From Pinirhizobacter soli (GTDB taxonomy: Bacteria; Pseudomonadota; Gammaproteobacteria; Xanthomonadales; Rhodanobacteraceae): a stretch of DNA of 64,000 nucleotides. Both the position numbers and the translations under genes were made by a program. The stretch covers positions 124,001-188,000 of the forward strand of contig NZ_JADZLQ010000001.1 in the NCBI RefSeq assembly GCF_015905305.1. Reading direction: 5' to 3'. Shown here in pieces: positions 33,498 through 41,837 of this stretch (its first letter is position 1; each line of letters begins with the position of its first letter). The notes under the pieces were generated by a model, which ran no database searches, was not told the origin of the DNA, and saw only the letters and a list, made by a program, of their open reading frames with translations.

Positions 33498-35051
33498 TTA
33501 CCAGTCGGTCGGTCGATAATCCTTAAGAAACTGCCCCCACACGTGTTCGCCGGTGTTGATGCCGCTGATGATCGGATCGACGATACGCGCCGCGCCGTCA
33601 ACGATGTCCAACGGTGGGTGGAAACGCTCTTCCAGCACCTTCTTCGCTGCAAGCTCCGCCGGATCCTCATCGGTGACCCAGCCGGTGTCCACGCTATTCA
33701 TGTGGATGCCGTCGTTGTGATAGTCCGTGGCCGAGGTGCGCGTCATCATGTTGAGCGCGGCTTTCGCCATATTGGTGTGAGGATGCCGCGTGGTCTTGAA
33801 GTTGCGGTAGAACTGGCCTTCCATCGCAGACACATTGACGATGTGCTTGTCGCGTTCGGGTGTGCGCAGCATCAGCGGCTTCAGTCGTGCGTTGATGATG
33901 AACGGCGCAATGGCATTGACCAGTTGCACTTCCAGCAGTTCCACCGAGGGTACCTCGGCCATCAGCAACCGCCAGGAATTGCGTTCGCGCAGGTCGATCT
34001 GCTGCAGGTCCTGATCGAGCCTGCCCTCGGGGAACAGGTGGCTCTGCGCCAGGAGTTCTTCGGGCAGCAACGGCATCTGGGATAGTTCGGCAGCGCGGGT
34101 CAGGCCAGGCAGGTCCGTGGTGCGGCCGGCCAGCGGGAGGATGTTGGAGCCGCGCAGGCCCTCGTAGCTGCCGACCAGCTTGCGCACGTGTTCGGGCATG
34201 TCGTGCAGCGCTGCGGTCTCGCCGTCCATCATGTGCGCGTAGAACTCTGGTGGGCGACGCACGGTTTGGCAGGCGTTGTTGATGATGAAGTCCAGCCGCG
34301 GTCGCGTGGCGAGAAGTTCATGGCAGAACGCTTCGACGCTGGGCGTGTGGCGCAGGTCAAGTCCGTAGACTTGCAGGCGGTGGCCCCACTCGCCGAAGTC
34401 TGGTTCTTCGGCGTAGCGTGCCGCCGAGTCGCGCGGGAAGCGTGTGGTGACGATCAGTTCCGCACCAGCGCGCAGCAGCTTCAGGCCGGCTTGATAGCCG
34501 ATTTTCACGCGGCCACCGGTCAGCAGCGCGACGCGGCCGCTCAGATCAACCAGTTCGGTGCGCTTGGCGTAGTTGAAGGCAGCACACGCCGGGCACAGCT
34601 GATCGTAGAAGAAATGGATCGCCGAATATTTCTTCTTGCACACATAGCAGTGCTTGGGCTCGATCGATTCGCGCGGTTGCGCGGCGTCGGCATCGGGCGT
34701 GATGTCCCTGGCCTCGAAACCCTCCGGAGCAAACACATTCGGCGTGGTGAATACCGGCTTGCGGCGCAGTGCGCGGATGCCGGTCTGGTTAAGTACGGTG
34801 TCCTCGGCCTTGATCTTCGACGCATGCCGCGCCTTCTGGGCAGCCTTCAGCTTGATCCGACGCTCACCCGGGTCGGGGTGATAGACCTGCGCCACCGCCT
34901 GATACAGGCGCTGGCGGTCTTCCGCCGGCAGGCTGTCCAGCAATAGCCGATTGGCCGCAATGGATTCAAGCAGCTGCGTCGCGGCGAGTAAGCGCTGCTG
35001 CAGTTCGGTGTCGACGTCACCCAGCGGTGGCGTGGTAGTGGTCAAGGGCAT
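33498..35051 (-). CDS. SDR-fold protein with an N-terminal four-Cys zinc-binding segment
   Basis: A protein of about 517 aa from the ATG at 35051 (the longer frame starts at GTG 35075). A helical N-terminal region is followed by CYVCKKKY...CPAC (Cys at about 135, 138, 153, 156), a likely zinc site. A short-chain dehydrogenase-like Rossmann domain begins near 173 (RVALLTGGRVKIGYQAGLKLL), with INNACQTV as the NNAG-like motif and a conserved Ser in NVSAMEGQF. The catalytic YxxxK is not kept; the matching site reads TNMAK. A long insert lies mid-domain (about 255-345). Similar zinc-SDR proteins occur in eukaryotes and scattered bacteria with unknown function. It is divergent from the epoxide-hydrolase-like gene. 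Confidence 0.75.
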   Translation of the reverse strand: MPLTTTTPPLGDVDTELQQRLLAATQLLESIAANRLLLDSLPAEDRQRLYQAVAQVYHPDPGERRIKLKAAQKARHASKIKAEDTVLNQTGIRALRRKPVFTTPNVFAPEGFEARDITPDADAAQPRESIEPKHCYVCKKKYSAIHFFYDQLCPACAAFNYAKRTELVDLSGRVALLTGGRVKIGYQAGLKLLRAGAELIVTTRFPRDSAARYAEEPDFGEWGHRLQVYGLDLRHTPSVEAFCHELLATRPRLDFIINNACQTVRRPPEFYAHMMDGETAALHDMPEHVRKLVGSYEGLRGSNILPLAGRTTDLPGLTRAAELSQMPLLPEELLAQSHLFPEGRLDQDLQQIDLRERNSWRLLMAEVPSVELLEVQLVNAIAPFIINARLKPLMLRTPERDKHIVNVSAMEGQFYRNFKTTRHPHTNMAKAALNMMTRTSATDYHNDGIHMNSVDTGWVTDEDPAELAAKKVLEERFHPPLDIVDGAARIVDPIISGINTGEHVWGQFLKDYRPTDW

Positions 35052-35197
35052 GATCGGTATCGGGGCGGGCAGCACTGTAAGCCGCGTATTTTGCCTGTTA
35101 TGGTCGCGTCGTGGGGATTTCGCCCTGCCTTGCCAGGGAAAAAGGTAGGCTGGCTAGCAGGTTACGAAGTTTCCGTCACTCCTTCGGAGTCAAACTC

Positions 35198-36145
35198 ATG
35201 ATCCGCTCTCTATTCGCAGCGTGCCTTGCCTTGGCCGCCAGCCTTCCCGTTTACGCTGCCGTCAAGCCCTTCCCGGCGTCCTTTCATATGCAGGATATCC
35301 AGACCAACGATGCGACGATTCATGTCCGCGTCGGTGGCAAGGGCCCCGCCGTCGTGCTGCTGCACGGATTTGGCGACACCGGCGATATGTGGGAGCCGCT
35401 TGCCGCGGATCTTGCGCGGGACCACACCGTGGTCGTGCCCGATCTGCGTGGTTTGGGCCTGTCGTCACATCCAGACGGGGGGTATGACAAGCGGAATCAG
35501 GCGCAGGACATCCGCGGCGTGTTGACGAAGCTCGGCATCGATCATGCCGATGTCGTGGGCCACGACATCGGCACCATGGTCGCGTATGCCTATGCCCGGC
35601 GCTATCCCGACAAGACCGACCACCTGGTGGTGATGGATGCCCCTGTTCCCGGCGTTCCGCCGTGGGACCAGATCGTGCGCTCCCCTCTTCTATGGCACTT
35701 CGATCTTGGCGGTGCCGACATGGAGAAACTGGTCGCCGGCCGTGAACGCCTTTACTTGAACCGGTTCTGGAACGATTTCGCGGGCGATCCGTCGAAGATC
35801 GATGAGGCGACGCGCAGCCACTATGCCGAACTCTACGCCCGCCCGGGCACCATGCATTCGGCATTCGCCCAGTTCCGCTCCATACGACAAGATGCCGAAG
35901 ACAACAAGGCGACGCTGACTCCGAAGCTCACCATGCCGGTACTTGCCATTGGTGGAGCAAAGTCGTTCGGTGCGGGCGAGGCAGAGGTCATGCGAAACGC
36001 CGCCACCAACGTCACGGAACTGGTGGTCCCCAACGCCGGGCATTGGCTGATGGAAGAAGCTCCCGACGTCATTGTGTCGGCAGTGCGCAGCTTTTTCGAA
36101 GGCAAGCCTGTGGCAGGCGCGACGAGGGACTCGGCCAAGCATTGA
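35198..36145 (+). CDS. Exported alpha/beta hydrolase (epoxide hydrolase-like)
   Basis: A 315-aa protein with a signal peptide (1-20, LAASLPVYA-A). The fold signatures are VVLLHGFGDTGDMWEPL, VPDLRGLGLSS and the nucleophile elbow VGHDIGTMVA, whose Asp marks the epoxide hydrolase or dehalogenase type. The base His is in NAGHWLMEEAP. GGAG lies nine bases before the ATG at 35198. It is divergent from the zinc-SDR gene, with about 145 bases for two promoters. The substrate is unknown. Two further alpha/beta hydrolases with export signals occur in this window. Confidence 0.85.
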   Translation: MIRSLFAACLALAASLPVYAAVKPFPASFHMQDIQTNDATIHVRVGGKGPAVVLLHGFGDTGDMWEPLAADLARDHTVVVPDLRGLGLSSHPDGGYDKRNQAQDIRGVLTKLGIDHADVVGHDIGTMVAYAYARRYPDKTDHLVVMDAPVPGVPPWDQIVRSPLLWHFDLGGADMEKLVAGRERLYLNRFWNDFAGDPSKIDEATRSHYAELYARPGTMHSAFAQFRSIRQDAEDNKATLTPKLTMPVLAIGGAKSFGAGEAEVMRNAATNVTELVVPNAGHWLMEEAPDVIVSAVRSFFEGKPVAGATRDSAKH

Positions 36146-36158
36146 GGCGTGAGGTGGT

Positions 36159-36893
36159 TTAGAGCGATTGACCTACTAAACGTAGACCGCCATCGCACTC
36201 CAGAACACACCCGGTCATAAATGAATTGCCGATGAGAAATACGATTGATTGCGCGATATCGCTGGGCTTCCCGACACGCCCGGCCGGGGTAGACGCTGCA
36301 AATTTGGCAAAAGCCGCTTGTTTTTGATCTTCCGTCATCCAGTTCCACCAGGGCGTATCAACCACTCCGGGAGAAACTGCGTTTACCCGGCGTGGCCTCA
36401 ACTCAACCGCAAGTGGCTTCACCATCCCCTCGATGGCTGAGTTGATGGCGGCAAGGCCCGCTGTGCCGGGGTTGGCTGCGCGTGCCGAGATAGCCGAGAC
36501 AAAGGTGATGGACCCAGACTGGGAAAGATAAGCGAGCGATTCTTGCGCCAGCGAGAAATGTACCCAGAATTTCGCCTCAAATCCGCTACGCAAATCGGGC
36601 TGGGTAACGTCAGCAAATGCTCCTGCGCCTTTCCCGCCACTGAGCGCAACCACGAGATGATCAAACGCTCCGATCGCCGCCAGGCCGCGAGTTCGTTCTT
36701 CGGGGTTCGCGGCGTCGAATGCACAAATGGACGCCTGCGCGCCCAGTTGTTCTTTCACCCGTTCCAGTTTGACGCGGTCCCGACCATTGAGAACGACTGC
36801 TGCACCGCACTTGACCAGTAATTCGGCGGTTGCCAGGCCAACACCGGACGAGCCCCCTGCTATCAATACGCGGGCCCCTTGAAGGTCAAACAT
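36159..36893 (-). CDS. SDR family protein lacking the YxxxK pair
   Basis: A 244-aa Rossmann protein of the short-chain dehydrogenase family. The cofactor motif GGSSGVGLA (12-20) and the Ser of FVSAIS are present. Where the catalytic Tyr and Lys are expected the sequence reads GLAAINSAIEG, with neither residue. PGVVDTPWW is the usual segment after it. I recall a subfamily with this feature. It may bind NAD(P) without classical oxidoreductase chemistry or use other residues. CGGAGAAG precedes the ATG. It is convergent with the epoxide-hydrolase-like gene and stands alone. Confidence 0.8.
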   Translation of the reverse strand: MFDLQGARVLIAGGSSGVGLATAELLVKCGAAVVLNGRDRVKLERVKEQLGAQASICAFDAANPEERTRGLAAIGAFDHLVVALSGGKGAGAFADVTQPDLRSGFEAKFWVHFSLAQESLAYLSQSGSITFVSAISARAANPGTAGLAAINSAIEGMVKPLAVELRPRRVNAVSPGVVDTPWWNWMTEDQKQAAFAKFAASTPAGRVGKPSDIAQSIVFLIGNSFMTGCVLECDGGLRLVGQSL

Positions 36894-36945
36894 ATGCTTC
36901 TCCGTAGCTCGAACGCTAAATAGACCCCTGAAGCGGGGTATCGCA

Positions 36946-37302
36946 CTATGGAACTAAGGGCGCATCAGTCCGGGTTTTCGACTGTTGCCTCACTGCCAAA
37001 AGTTCGCCGTACGATTCGAACAAAAGTACTGTGCCACAAAGGCCGAATATTACCGCCACGACATAGAAAAGGGAGCGGAATTCAAGCGCAAGAAGCATGG
37101 CTGGCAGCTCCCGCTCCATGAAATACGCTCCTGCTCCAATCAACGTCGATATGACGCTAAAAGAGGTGCCAATCACCAGCAACAGAAAGCACTTGAGCTT
37201 GTACCGACGGAGCGCGGTGACTTCAATGGCAAGTAGAAATATCAGGGCAAGGCAAGAAAAGCCCGTGATGCCTATTCCGAGGAGCTCATATGTCTGCTGC
37301 AT
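36946..37302 (-). CDS. Small integral membrane protein, unknown function
   Basis: A 118-aa protein with three predicted membrane helices (about 8-29, 38-60 and 75-98) and an ELPAML loop between the second and third. No family was recognised. GAAGGGAAG just before the ATG supports the start. Base composition is lower in GC than the surroundings. Confidence 0.6.
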   Translation of the reverse strand: MQQTYELLGIGITGFSCLALIFLLAIEVTALRRYKLKCFLLLVIGTSFSVISTLIGAGAYFMERELPAMLLALEFRSLFYVVAVIFGLCGTVLLFESYGELLAVRQQSKTRTDAPLVP

Positions 37303-37347
37303 CTTCTTCCCTTCAAGTGATCGGAATGGGCAACCTGCCCCTGCCTC

Positions 37348-37491
37348 TTAACGCCGGCAGCTGAGAGTCAACATGTCGCCTTCGGCCTTGTGCGAGGTCA
37401 CCATCTGTGGGGCCGAGCAGCCCGACAAGCTGGCCAGGCCAAGCAGGCCTGCTGCCGTGGCCATAAGCACGCTTACATGACGTCCCTGCAT
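37348..37491 (-). CDS. 47-aa lipoprotein
   Basis: The start at 37491 follows AGGGGGATTCA, a strong ribosome site. The N-terminus is a lipoprotein signal with lipobox LSGC (Cys at about 25), leaving a mature lipopeptide of about 23 residues containing one more Cys near the end (TLSCRR). It is too short for family assignment. It is probably an envelope peptide expressed alone. Confidence 0.65.
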   Translation of the reverse strand: MQGRHVSVLMATAAGLLGLASLSGCSAPQMVTSHKAEGDMLTLSCRR

Positions 37492-37591
37492 TGAATCCCC
37501 CTGGATCGGGCCGGTAGCCCGACGAACCCCCGTTCGCGGTTTCAATCATAGAGTGCAGGAACGATCGCTGCCATAGCACGGGGGACGGGAT

Positions 37592-38518
37592 TCAGAAGCC
37601 TTTTACCAACAGTCCGCCTTTCACAAATGAGTCGATCGCCGCGGCATCATGACCCGGCATCATATGGAGCCCGGGATTGGCGGCATGGAGTCGATGGAGC
37701 TCGGCCAGTTCCGCTCCGACCTTGTTGCGATCCTCGCTAGCCAGCCACGTCGCCAGCCGCGACTTTCCTCGTAAGATTTCGATGTTGCGCATTTGCCAGG
37801 CGACATCACCCAGGAACAGGAATTCCACGCCGTCTGCGCGCCGGACAAAGATCATTTGACTGCCAGGCGTGTGGCCGGGCGCCTTGATCAGCACGACCCC
37901 GGGTGCGACCGCCTGGTATTGCACATAATCCAGTGGCTGGTAGCCATCAAAAAGATTGGACGGCAAATGCAATCCGGCAAAGGGGTCGGTTGTCAGGTTC
38001 GCCTTGAGTTCCGAGACCTGTTCCGTCGTGAGGCGCGTGACGAACAACAGTTTTTTGAGGTCCGGTTGAGCTAAAAGACCGCCAACGTGATCCGGATGCT
38101 CGTGGGTAACGACGATCAGGGCGGCGCGGGCCATCGCGGCACTCATCCGTGAATACGCACCGCTGTCGAACGTTGCGCCCATGGACTTGGCGATGGACAT
38201 GTTGAGTGCTGCGTCGAGGATTGCTGTGTGATCCTGATAGAGCAGTTCGTAGGACGACACCGGCAGATCCACGCTTTGCCAGCTGTCGCCCGCAACAACA
38301 ATCGTCTTTGGCACGGGAAAATTCGCTACTGTTTCCACACGAATGAGCTTTGGCTTTTCCCCGGCTTGCGATTCGGCGAGCTTTCTTACCTCGGCGATGT
38401 CGATGGCGTAGCCGCCCGAGGAAGCCTCATGGCTTTCGACAAGGAGCCACCAATAAGCGGGGATACTAAGGACGACGAGCGCCAGAAGCACGTAGCCTGC
38501 CCGTTTCAACCATTTCAT
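37592..38518 (-). CDS. Metallo-beta-lactamase-fold hydrolase, membrane-anchored
   Basis: A 308-aa protein. Residues about 8-28 are a hydrophobic anchor or signal. The MBL metal motif HEHPDHVGG (about 131-139) is complete, followed by the His of APGHTPGSQM and the Asp of LGDVAW. A final His lies in MMPGHDAAA. It would bind two metal ions and hydrolyse esters, lactones or similar bonds at the periplasmic face. The substrate is not evident. GGGGGAG lies before the ATG. It is on the same strand as the ArsR-SRPBCC pair, 41 bases after that operon, and could be its third gene. Confidence 0.82.
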   Translation of the reverse strand: MKWLKRAGYVLLALVVLSIPAYWWLLVESHEASSGGYAIDIAEVRKLAESQAGEKPKLIRVETVANFPVPKTIVVAGDSWQSVDLPVSSYELLYQDHTAILDAALNMSIAKSMGATFDSGAYSRMSAAMARAALIVVTHEHPDHVGGLLAQPDLKKLLFVTRLTTEQVSELKANLTTDPFAGLHLPSNLFDGYQPLDYVQYQAVAPGVVLIKAPGHTPGSQMIFVRRADGVEFLFLGDVAWQMRNIEILRGKSRLATWLASEDRNKVGAELAELHRLHAANPGLHMMPGHDAAAIDSFVKGGLLVKGF

Positions 38519-38559
38519 GCTGTAACTCCCCCTGCGCGAAAAAGACGGCTCGCCCTGAA

Positions 38560-39048
38560 CTATCGCATCGACTCCACATGGGCGACCAGCTGCTCCATGG
38601 CAATCTCGGTTCCCTCCTGCCAGCCGGATTCCTTGTTCGCTTGGCGGTCGGCTTCATTCCTGTGCAGCGCTGTGAAGACGTAGCGGGTTCCAGTCCCCTC
38701 GGCTTTAAGCGTGAAAATCGCTGTAATGGGAATATCGTCGAAGACGGCCGGGCGATAGCCGGGGAAGAGCATGGAGGTCCAAACCAGCCGCTCCATGGGA
38801 ACAACTTCCAGGACACAACCGAGATTGGGAAATTCGTGACCATCATTGGTTGCGATATCGATGCTGAAGACGCCGCCTGGCCGTAAGTCCATCTCGGCTC
38901 GCATGACGCGTCCCCAAACCTTGGGCATGTACCACTGCTGGAGATGCTCAGGCTTCGTCAATGCATCCCAAACGAGCTGCGTAGGGGCATCAATGAAACG
39001 TTCGATGGTGAAATCCACTTTCGGATCAAGCGCTAATTGGCTACTCAT
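38560..39048 (-). CDS. SRPBCC/AHSA1-domain protein
   Basis: A 162-aa helix-grip protein (FTIERFIDAPTQLVWDALTKPEHLQQWYMPK, then DLRPGGVFSI, LVWTSM and the final helix GWQEGTEIAMEQLVAHVES). Activator-of-Hsp90-like single-domain proteins of this type bind small lipids or polyketide-like ligands. The start at 39048 overlaps the ArsR stop (ATGA), the usual arrangement of ArsR-AHSA1 pairs. Function unknown. Confidence 0.88.
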   Translation of the reverse strand: MSSQLALDPKVDFTIERFIDAPTQLVWDALTKPEHLQQWYMPKVWGRVMRAEMDLRPGGVFSIDIATNDGHEFPNLGCVLEVVPMERLVWTSMLFPGYRPAVFDDIPITAIFTLKAEGTGTRYVFTALHRNEADRQANKESGWQEGTEIAMEQLVAHVESMR

Positions 39049-39395
39049 GACTTCGATTCCTTGAGTTTTTTGACGTATTCGTCGAACCGATCGAGTCGGG
39101 ACTCCCACAGCTGACGTCGCTCGGTAAGCCAGTCCTCGGCGATCTTGAACATCTCGGGCGCTATCTCGTAGGTCCGCACACGCCCTTCCTTCTTCGATCG
39201 CACCAGCCGGCTCTTCTCGAGCAGGGACAGGTGCTGCACGAACGAAGGAAGCTTCATGTCGAACGGCGCCGCCAACTCACTGACGGAGGCTGGGCCGCTG
39301 AAAAGCTGCTCCAGGACCTTTCGCCGGGTCGTGTTGGACAGGGCGTAAAAGACGTCGTCGACAATGGCGGATTGGGGCATAGCTATATCGGTCAC
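39045..39395 (-). CDS. ArsR-family transcriptional regulator
   Basis: A 116-aa winged-helix protein. The DNA-binding part spans about 15-85 (FYALSNTTRRKVLEQLFSGPASVSELAAPFDMKLPSFVQHLSLLEKSRLVRSKKEGRVRTYEI). It has no Cys metal site, so it belongs to the non-metal ArsR group that is paired with AHSA1 proteins. Two inverted repeats upstream (39442-39461 and 39472-39489) are likely its operators, giving autoregulation. It is divergent from the Rhs-like gene. Confidence 0.88.
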   Translation of the reverse strand: MTDIAMPQSAIVDDVFYALSNTTRRKVLEQLFSGPASVSELAAPFDMKLPSFVQHLSLLEKSRLVRSKKEGRVRTYEIAPEMFKIAEDWLTERRQLWESRLDRFDEYVKKLKESKS

Positions 39396-39441
39396 TTATG
39401 GGACGAGTTGGTCCGACGACTACAGTCTGTCAGCGCCGTAT

Positions 39442-39489
39442 ACTTAGGTCAATGCCTAAGTGTTGCGCGCTTGTAGGCGATAGCCTACA
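39442..39489. promoter_or_regulatory. Two tandem inverted repeats, putative ArsR operators
   Basis: ACTTAGG-6-CCTAAGT (39442-39461) and TGTAGGC-4-GCCTACA (39472-39489) share TAGG half-sites. They lie 47-94 bases before the ArsR start, in the divergent region shared with the Rhs-like gene. Confidence 0.5.
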
Positions 39490-39602
39490 GACGCCCAGCC
39501 GATGGTGGTGCAGAGTTTGGCGGCCGCTCCTGCAGCCCTTGGGGGAGGACGACGGATGCAGCGGTTTCAGAGTAGAGGCTGGCAGTTTTTCGGATCGTTA
39601 AT

Positions 39603-40760
39603 TTGGTGTGCGGCGTGGCCCATGCGTCCGGCCCGACAAAAGTCACGTATTACTACACCGACTCTCAGGGCACGGTGCTGGCCACTACCGACGACGCAGG
39701 GAACGTACTGACAGCAGCCGATCGTCGGCCCTACGGCGAACAAGTCATGGGCAATCCGAAATCGGGGCGTGGCTATACGGGCCACTTCGACGATTCGGAC
39801 TCTGGATTCATTTACATGCAAGCGCGGTACTACGATCCGAGCAGCGCGCGTTTCCTCAGTGCCGATCCGAAAACACTGGTCCCTGGTGCTCCGACGCAGT
39901 TTGCCCGGTACAGTTACGCAAACAATAATCCCATTGCAAACATCGATCCCGACGGCCGTCGAGCTATTGTTGCCAATGGGCAAATCTACATACGGCCTGA
40001 AAATGGAGCAGCTCCGGCTATCGGTCCTATTCCAAATAATGTTGGCGCCGTTGGATTCGGCCCGGGTAACCTGTCGTTTCATACGTACGACGTTCGGACA
40101 CCTAGTACGCTGTCGCTTACGCAGGCTCGGGATGGGCTAATGTACAACCCAACCCCAGGCTGGGATTTGCCAGCATCTCCCGGCGGCACAAAGAACAATG
40201 TCGGAAACATTCCCATTATGGATGGCGACAATTTCGTCCGATCGTATGTGGTGGCATCACCCGATCCGACAAAATATTCCGACATCGTCGTGAACTACAC
40301 CATTGCGGGGGACCACAAGCTGGCTGAAGGCTACGTCATGCGATTCGGTGAAAAAATAGCGACGGCACAACCACCCCACACAGCTATGGCGAAAGAGCTT
40401 GGAGTAGCGCGAGTGAAAATTGCCTTGTTCCTGATCTGTGCGTGTCTTGGCATGGCAGTGTCCTACACCTTGTTAAAGATGCGCTATGGTTGGTATCTCC
40501 TGAATCAGGATGCGCACTTTCTCGACATAGGCTTCCTCGCAGCCGCCGGAGCCGTAGTAGTTCTATGGTCTGTCTTTCCGAGTCGTGTGGCTGTTGCTCT
40601 GGTGGGCGCAATGGTTTTTGTGTTCCCTCCAATACTTAGACCCGAAACGTTCGTTGCCGTCGATTTGCCCTTTGCATCGTTCTCCCTAATCCCGATAGCG
40701 TTGCTTGTATTGGCCACTTATTTAAGACGGACTTTGGGCACCAGGACGAGGGTCGCCTGA
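39603..40760 (+). CDS. Rhs-core protein with truncated toxin tip fused to a membrane domain
   Basis: The open frame is 385 aa. Residues about 14-116 are the Rhs repeat-associated core (VTYYYTDSQGTVLATTD, DSGFIYMQARYYDPSSARFLSADP, YSYANNNPIANIDPDGR). The variable tip follows (about 117-255, with TPGWDLPASPGGTKNNVGNIP and IAGDHKLAEGYVMRFGEK). From about 271 it continues straight into four membrane helices. Long N-terminal YD repeats are absent, so this is an orphan tip. The frame has no good start at 39603 (TTG). A strong GGAGG-ATG at 39556 opens the preceding frame, and one extra T in the TTTTT run at 39586-39590 would join it to the Rhs frame and give a full signal peptide. It could be a pseudogene, a sequencing error or a frameshifted gene. 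Its GC content is lower than its neighbours. Confidence 0.7.
   Translation: MVCGVAHASGPTKVTYYYTDSQGTVLATTDDAGNVLTAADRRPYGEQVMGNPKSGRGYTGHFDDSDSGFIYMQARYYDPSSARFLSADPKTLVPGAPTQFARYSYANNNPIANIDPDGRRAIVANGQIYIRPENGAAPAIGPIPNNVGAVGFGPGNLSFHTYDVRTPSTLSLTQARDGLMYNPTPGWDLPASPGGTKNNVGNIPIMDGDNFVRSYVVASPDPTKYSDIVVNYTIAGDHKLAEGYVMRFGEKIATAQPPHTAMAKELGVARVKIALFLICACLGMAVSYTLLKMRYGWYLLNQDAHFLDIGFLAAAGAVVVLWSVFPSRVAVALVGAMVFVFPPILRPETFVAVDLPFASFSLIPIALLVLATYLRRTLGTRTRVA
40413..40760 (+). CDS. Putative immunity-like membrane protein with its own start inside the Rhs frame
   Basis: A GTG at 40413 has GGAG eight bases before it, in the same frame as the Rhs-like protein. It would yield 115 aa with four membrane helices (about 2-20, 33-52, 55-75 and 84-105). 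Rhs toxin tips are normally followed by a separate small immunity gene, and multi-helix membrane immunity proteins are common. I therefore read this as the immunity gene, now fused in frame to the shortened tip. Its last 39 bases overlap the convergent DoxX-like gene. Confidence 0.5.
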   Translation: MKIALFLICACLGMAVSYTLLKMRYGWYLLNQDAHFLDIGFLAAAGAVVVLWSVFPSRVAVALVGAMVFVFPPILRPETFVAVDLPFASFSLIPIALLVLATYLRRTLGTRTRVA

Positions 40761-41123
40761 AAGTTGGGCGGTCAATTCAATTTTCCCCGGCCAGCTTATC
40801 CAGCCAACCACTAGTGACAATGTCGCCACGACGAGTGGCGGCACAGCGTGCCCGTATTCGCCGTGGATGACGACGGTCGCGATGGCGGCAAACATGACAG
40901 CGCAGCCGAGCGCCGAGCCCAACAGGCGACTCGGCGCCCGGAAAAATAGAATGGCAGTCGTGAGTTCCAGCGATCCGGTCACGAAATGGAACCAGCGCGG
41001 GTACCCCCATTTCAGGTATTCCTCGTAGATAGATCCCGCGGCGAAGATGTTGCTGAGTGAACCCACGACGAAGAAAGCGGCAAGAGCCAAAGGCAGGACT
41101 TGGCGCCAGGAGATTTTAGACAT
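40722..41123 (-). CDS. DoxX-like small membrane protein
   Basis: A 133-aa protein with four membrane helices (about 5-25, 48-66, 72-90 and 98-116), of the DoxX/DoxD-like family (LPLALAAFFVVGSLSNIFA, YPRWFHFVTGSLELTTAILFF). GGAAGG precedes the ATG at 41123. It overlaps the end of the NmrA relic by eight bases, so it was the downstream gene of an NmrA-DoxX operon, a frequent pair next to HxlR regulators. The 39-base convergent overlap with the immunity-like gene suggests that its C-terminus was changed at a recombination junction. Confidence 0.8.
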   Translation of the reverse strand: MSKISWRQVLPLALAAFFVVGSLSNIFAAGSIYEEYLKWGYPRWFHFVTGSLELTTAILFFRAPSRLLGSALGCAVMFAAIATVVIHGEYGHAVPPLVVATLSLVVGWISWPGKIELTAQLSGDPRPGAQSPS

Positions 41124-41837
41124 TTGTAGCGGCCTTCCGGGCCGCCGCGAAGACATCGCGGGCGGACGTCGCCGCCGGGATGTGCTCCGTACCCTCGACC
41201 CCGAGGTTCATCCAGCCTGAGTTGATGGCGTCAAACATCGCCTCGGCCGGTCCCGTCTGGCCCTTTGGAATGCCGAGCTGTTCGAACGCCGCCGGCCACC
41301 CGGCCCGCGGGATAGCAAAAGCTTTGACGTCGGCCTTCAAGACTTCACCCAATTGCGTCGCTACTTCATCCGCGCTGACCATCGAGCCGAGCTCGATGAC
41401 CCGATGTCCCAACCATGCCGGCCCAGTCAGAAGCGCAGCGATCTCGGCGCCGATATCATGGGTCGCGACCATGGCGGCAATTTCAGGCCGCGAAATCCTT
41501 GCTCCAGAAGCGACAGGGCTGTGATCATCCCCAACCCACTGGTTCGATTCGCACCCATGGATGAGAGTGCCACCACCCGCGGCGGTGCTGCCTGGACAAG
41601 CGCACTGACATAGCTCGCAATCACAGCCTTCGCTTCCTTGTAATCAGGCGTAGGCGCCCACTCAGCTGGCAACATGACAAACGCGCCTTCGACACCTTTA
41701 AGCGCCATCTCAATGGCCGCCGAATCATTCCAGTCGCCATCTACCAGGCGCACACCTTCGTCGGCCCACTTCGCCGCCTTTTCACGATTCCGGACGAGCG
41801 CGCGCACTTCTTTGCCTTGCGCCAACAGATGTCTGGT
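41116..41837 (-). pseudogene. Decayed NmrA-family NAD(P)-binding protein gene
   Basis: Two reading frames cover one NmrA-like protein. The upstream part (41427-41837) reads HLLAQGKEVRALVRNREKAAKWADEGVRLVDGDW, continues to SSMGANRTSGLGMITALSLLEQGFRGLKLP, and then loses frame. The downstream part (41116-41472) resumes at MVATHDIGAEIAALLTGPAW and runs to the normal end. The N-terminal strand with the GxxGxxG dinucleotide motif is missing (a TAG stop lies at 41838-41840). About 30-40 codons between the two parts appear deleted. It cannot make a working enzyme. It is divergent from the HxlR regulator. Confidence 0.75.
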
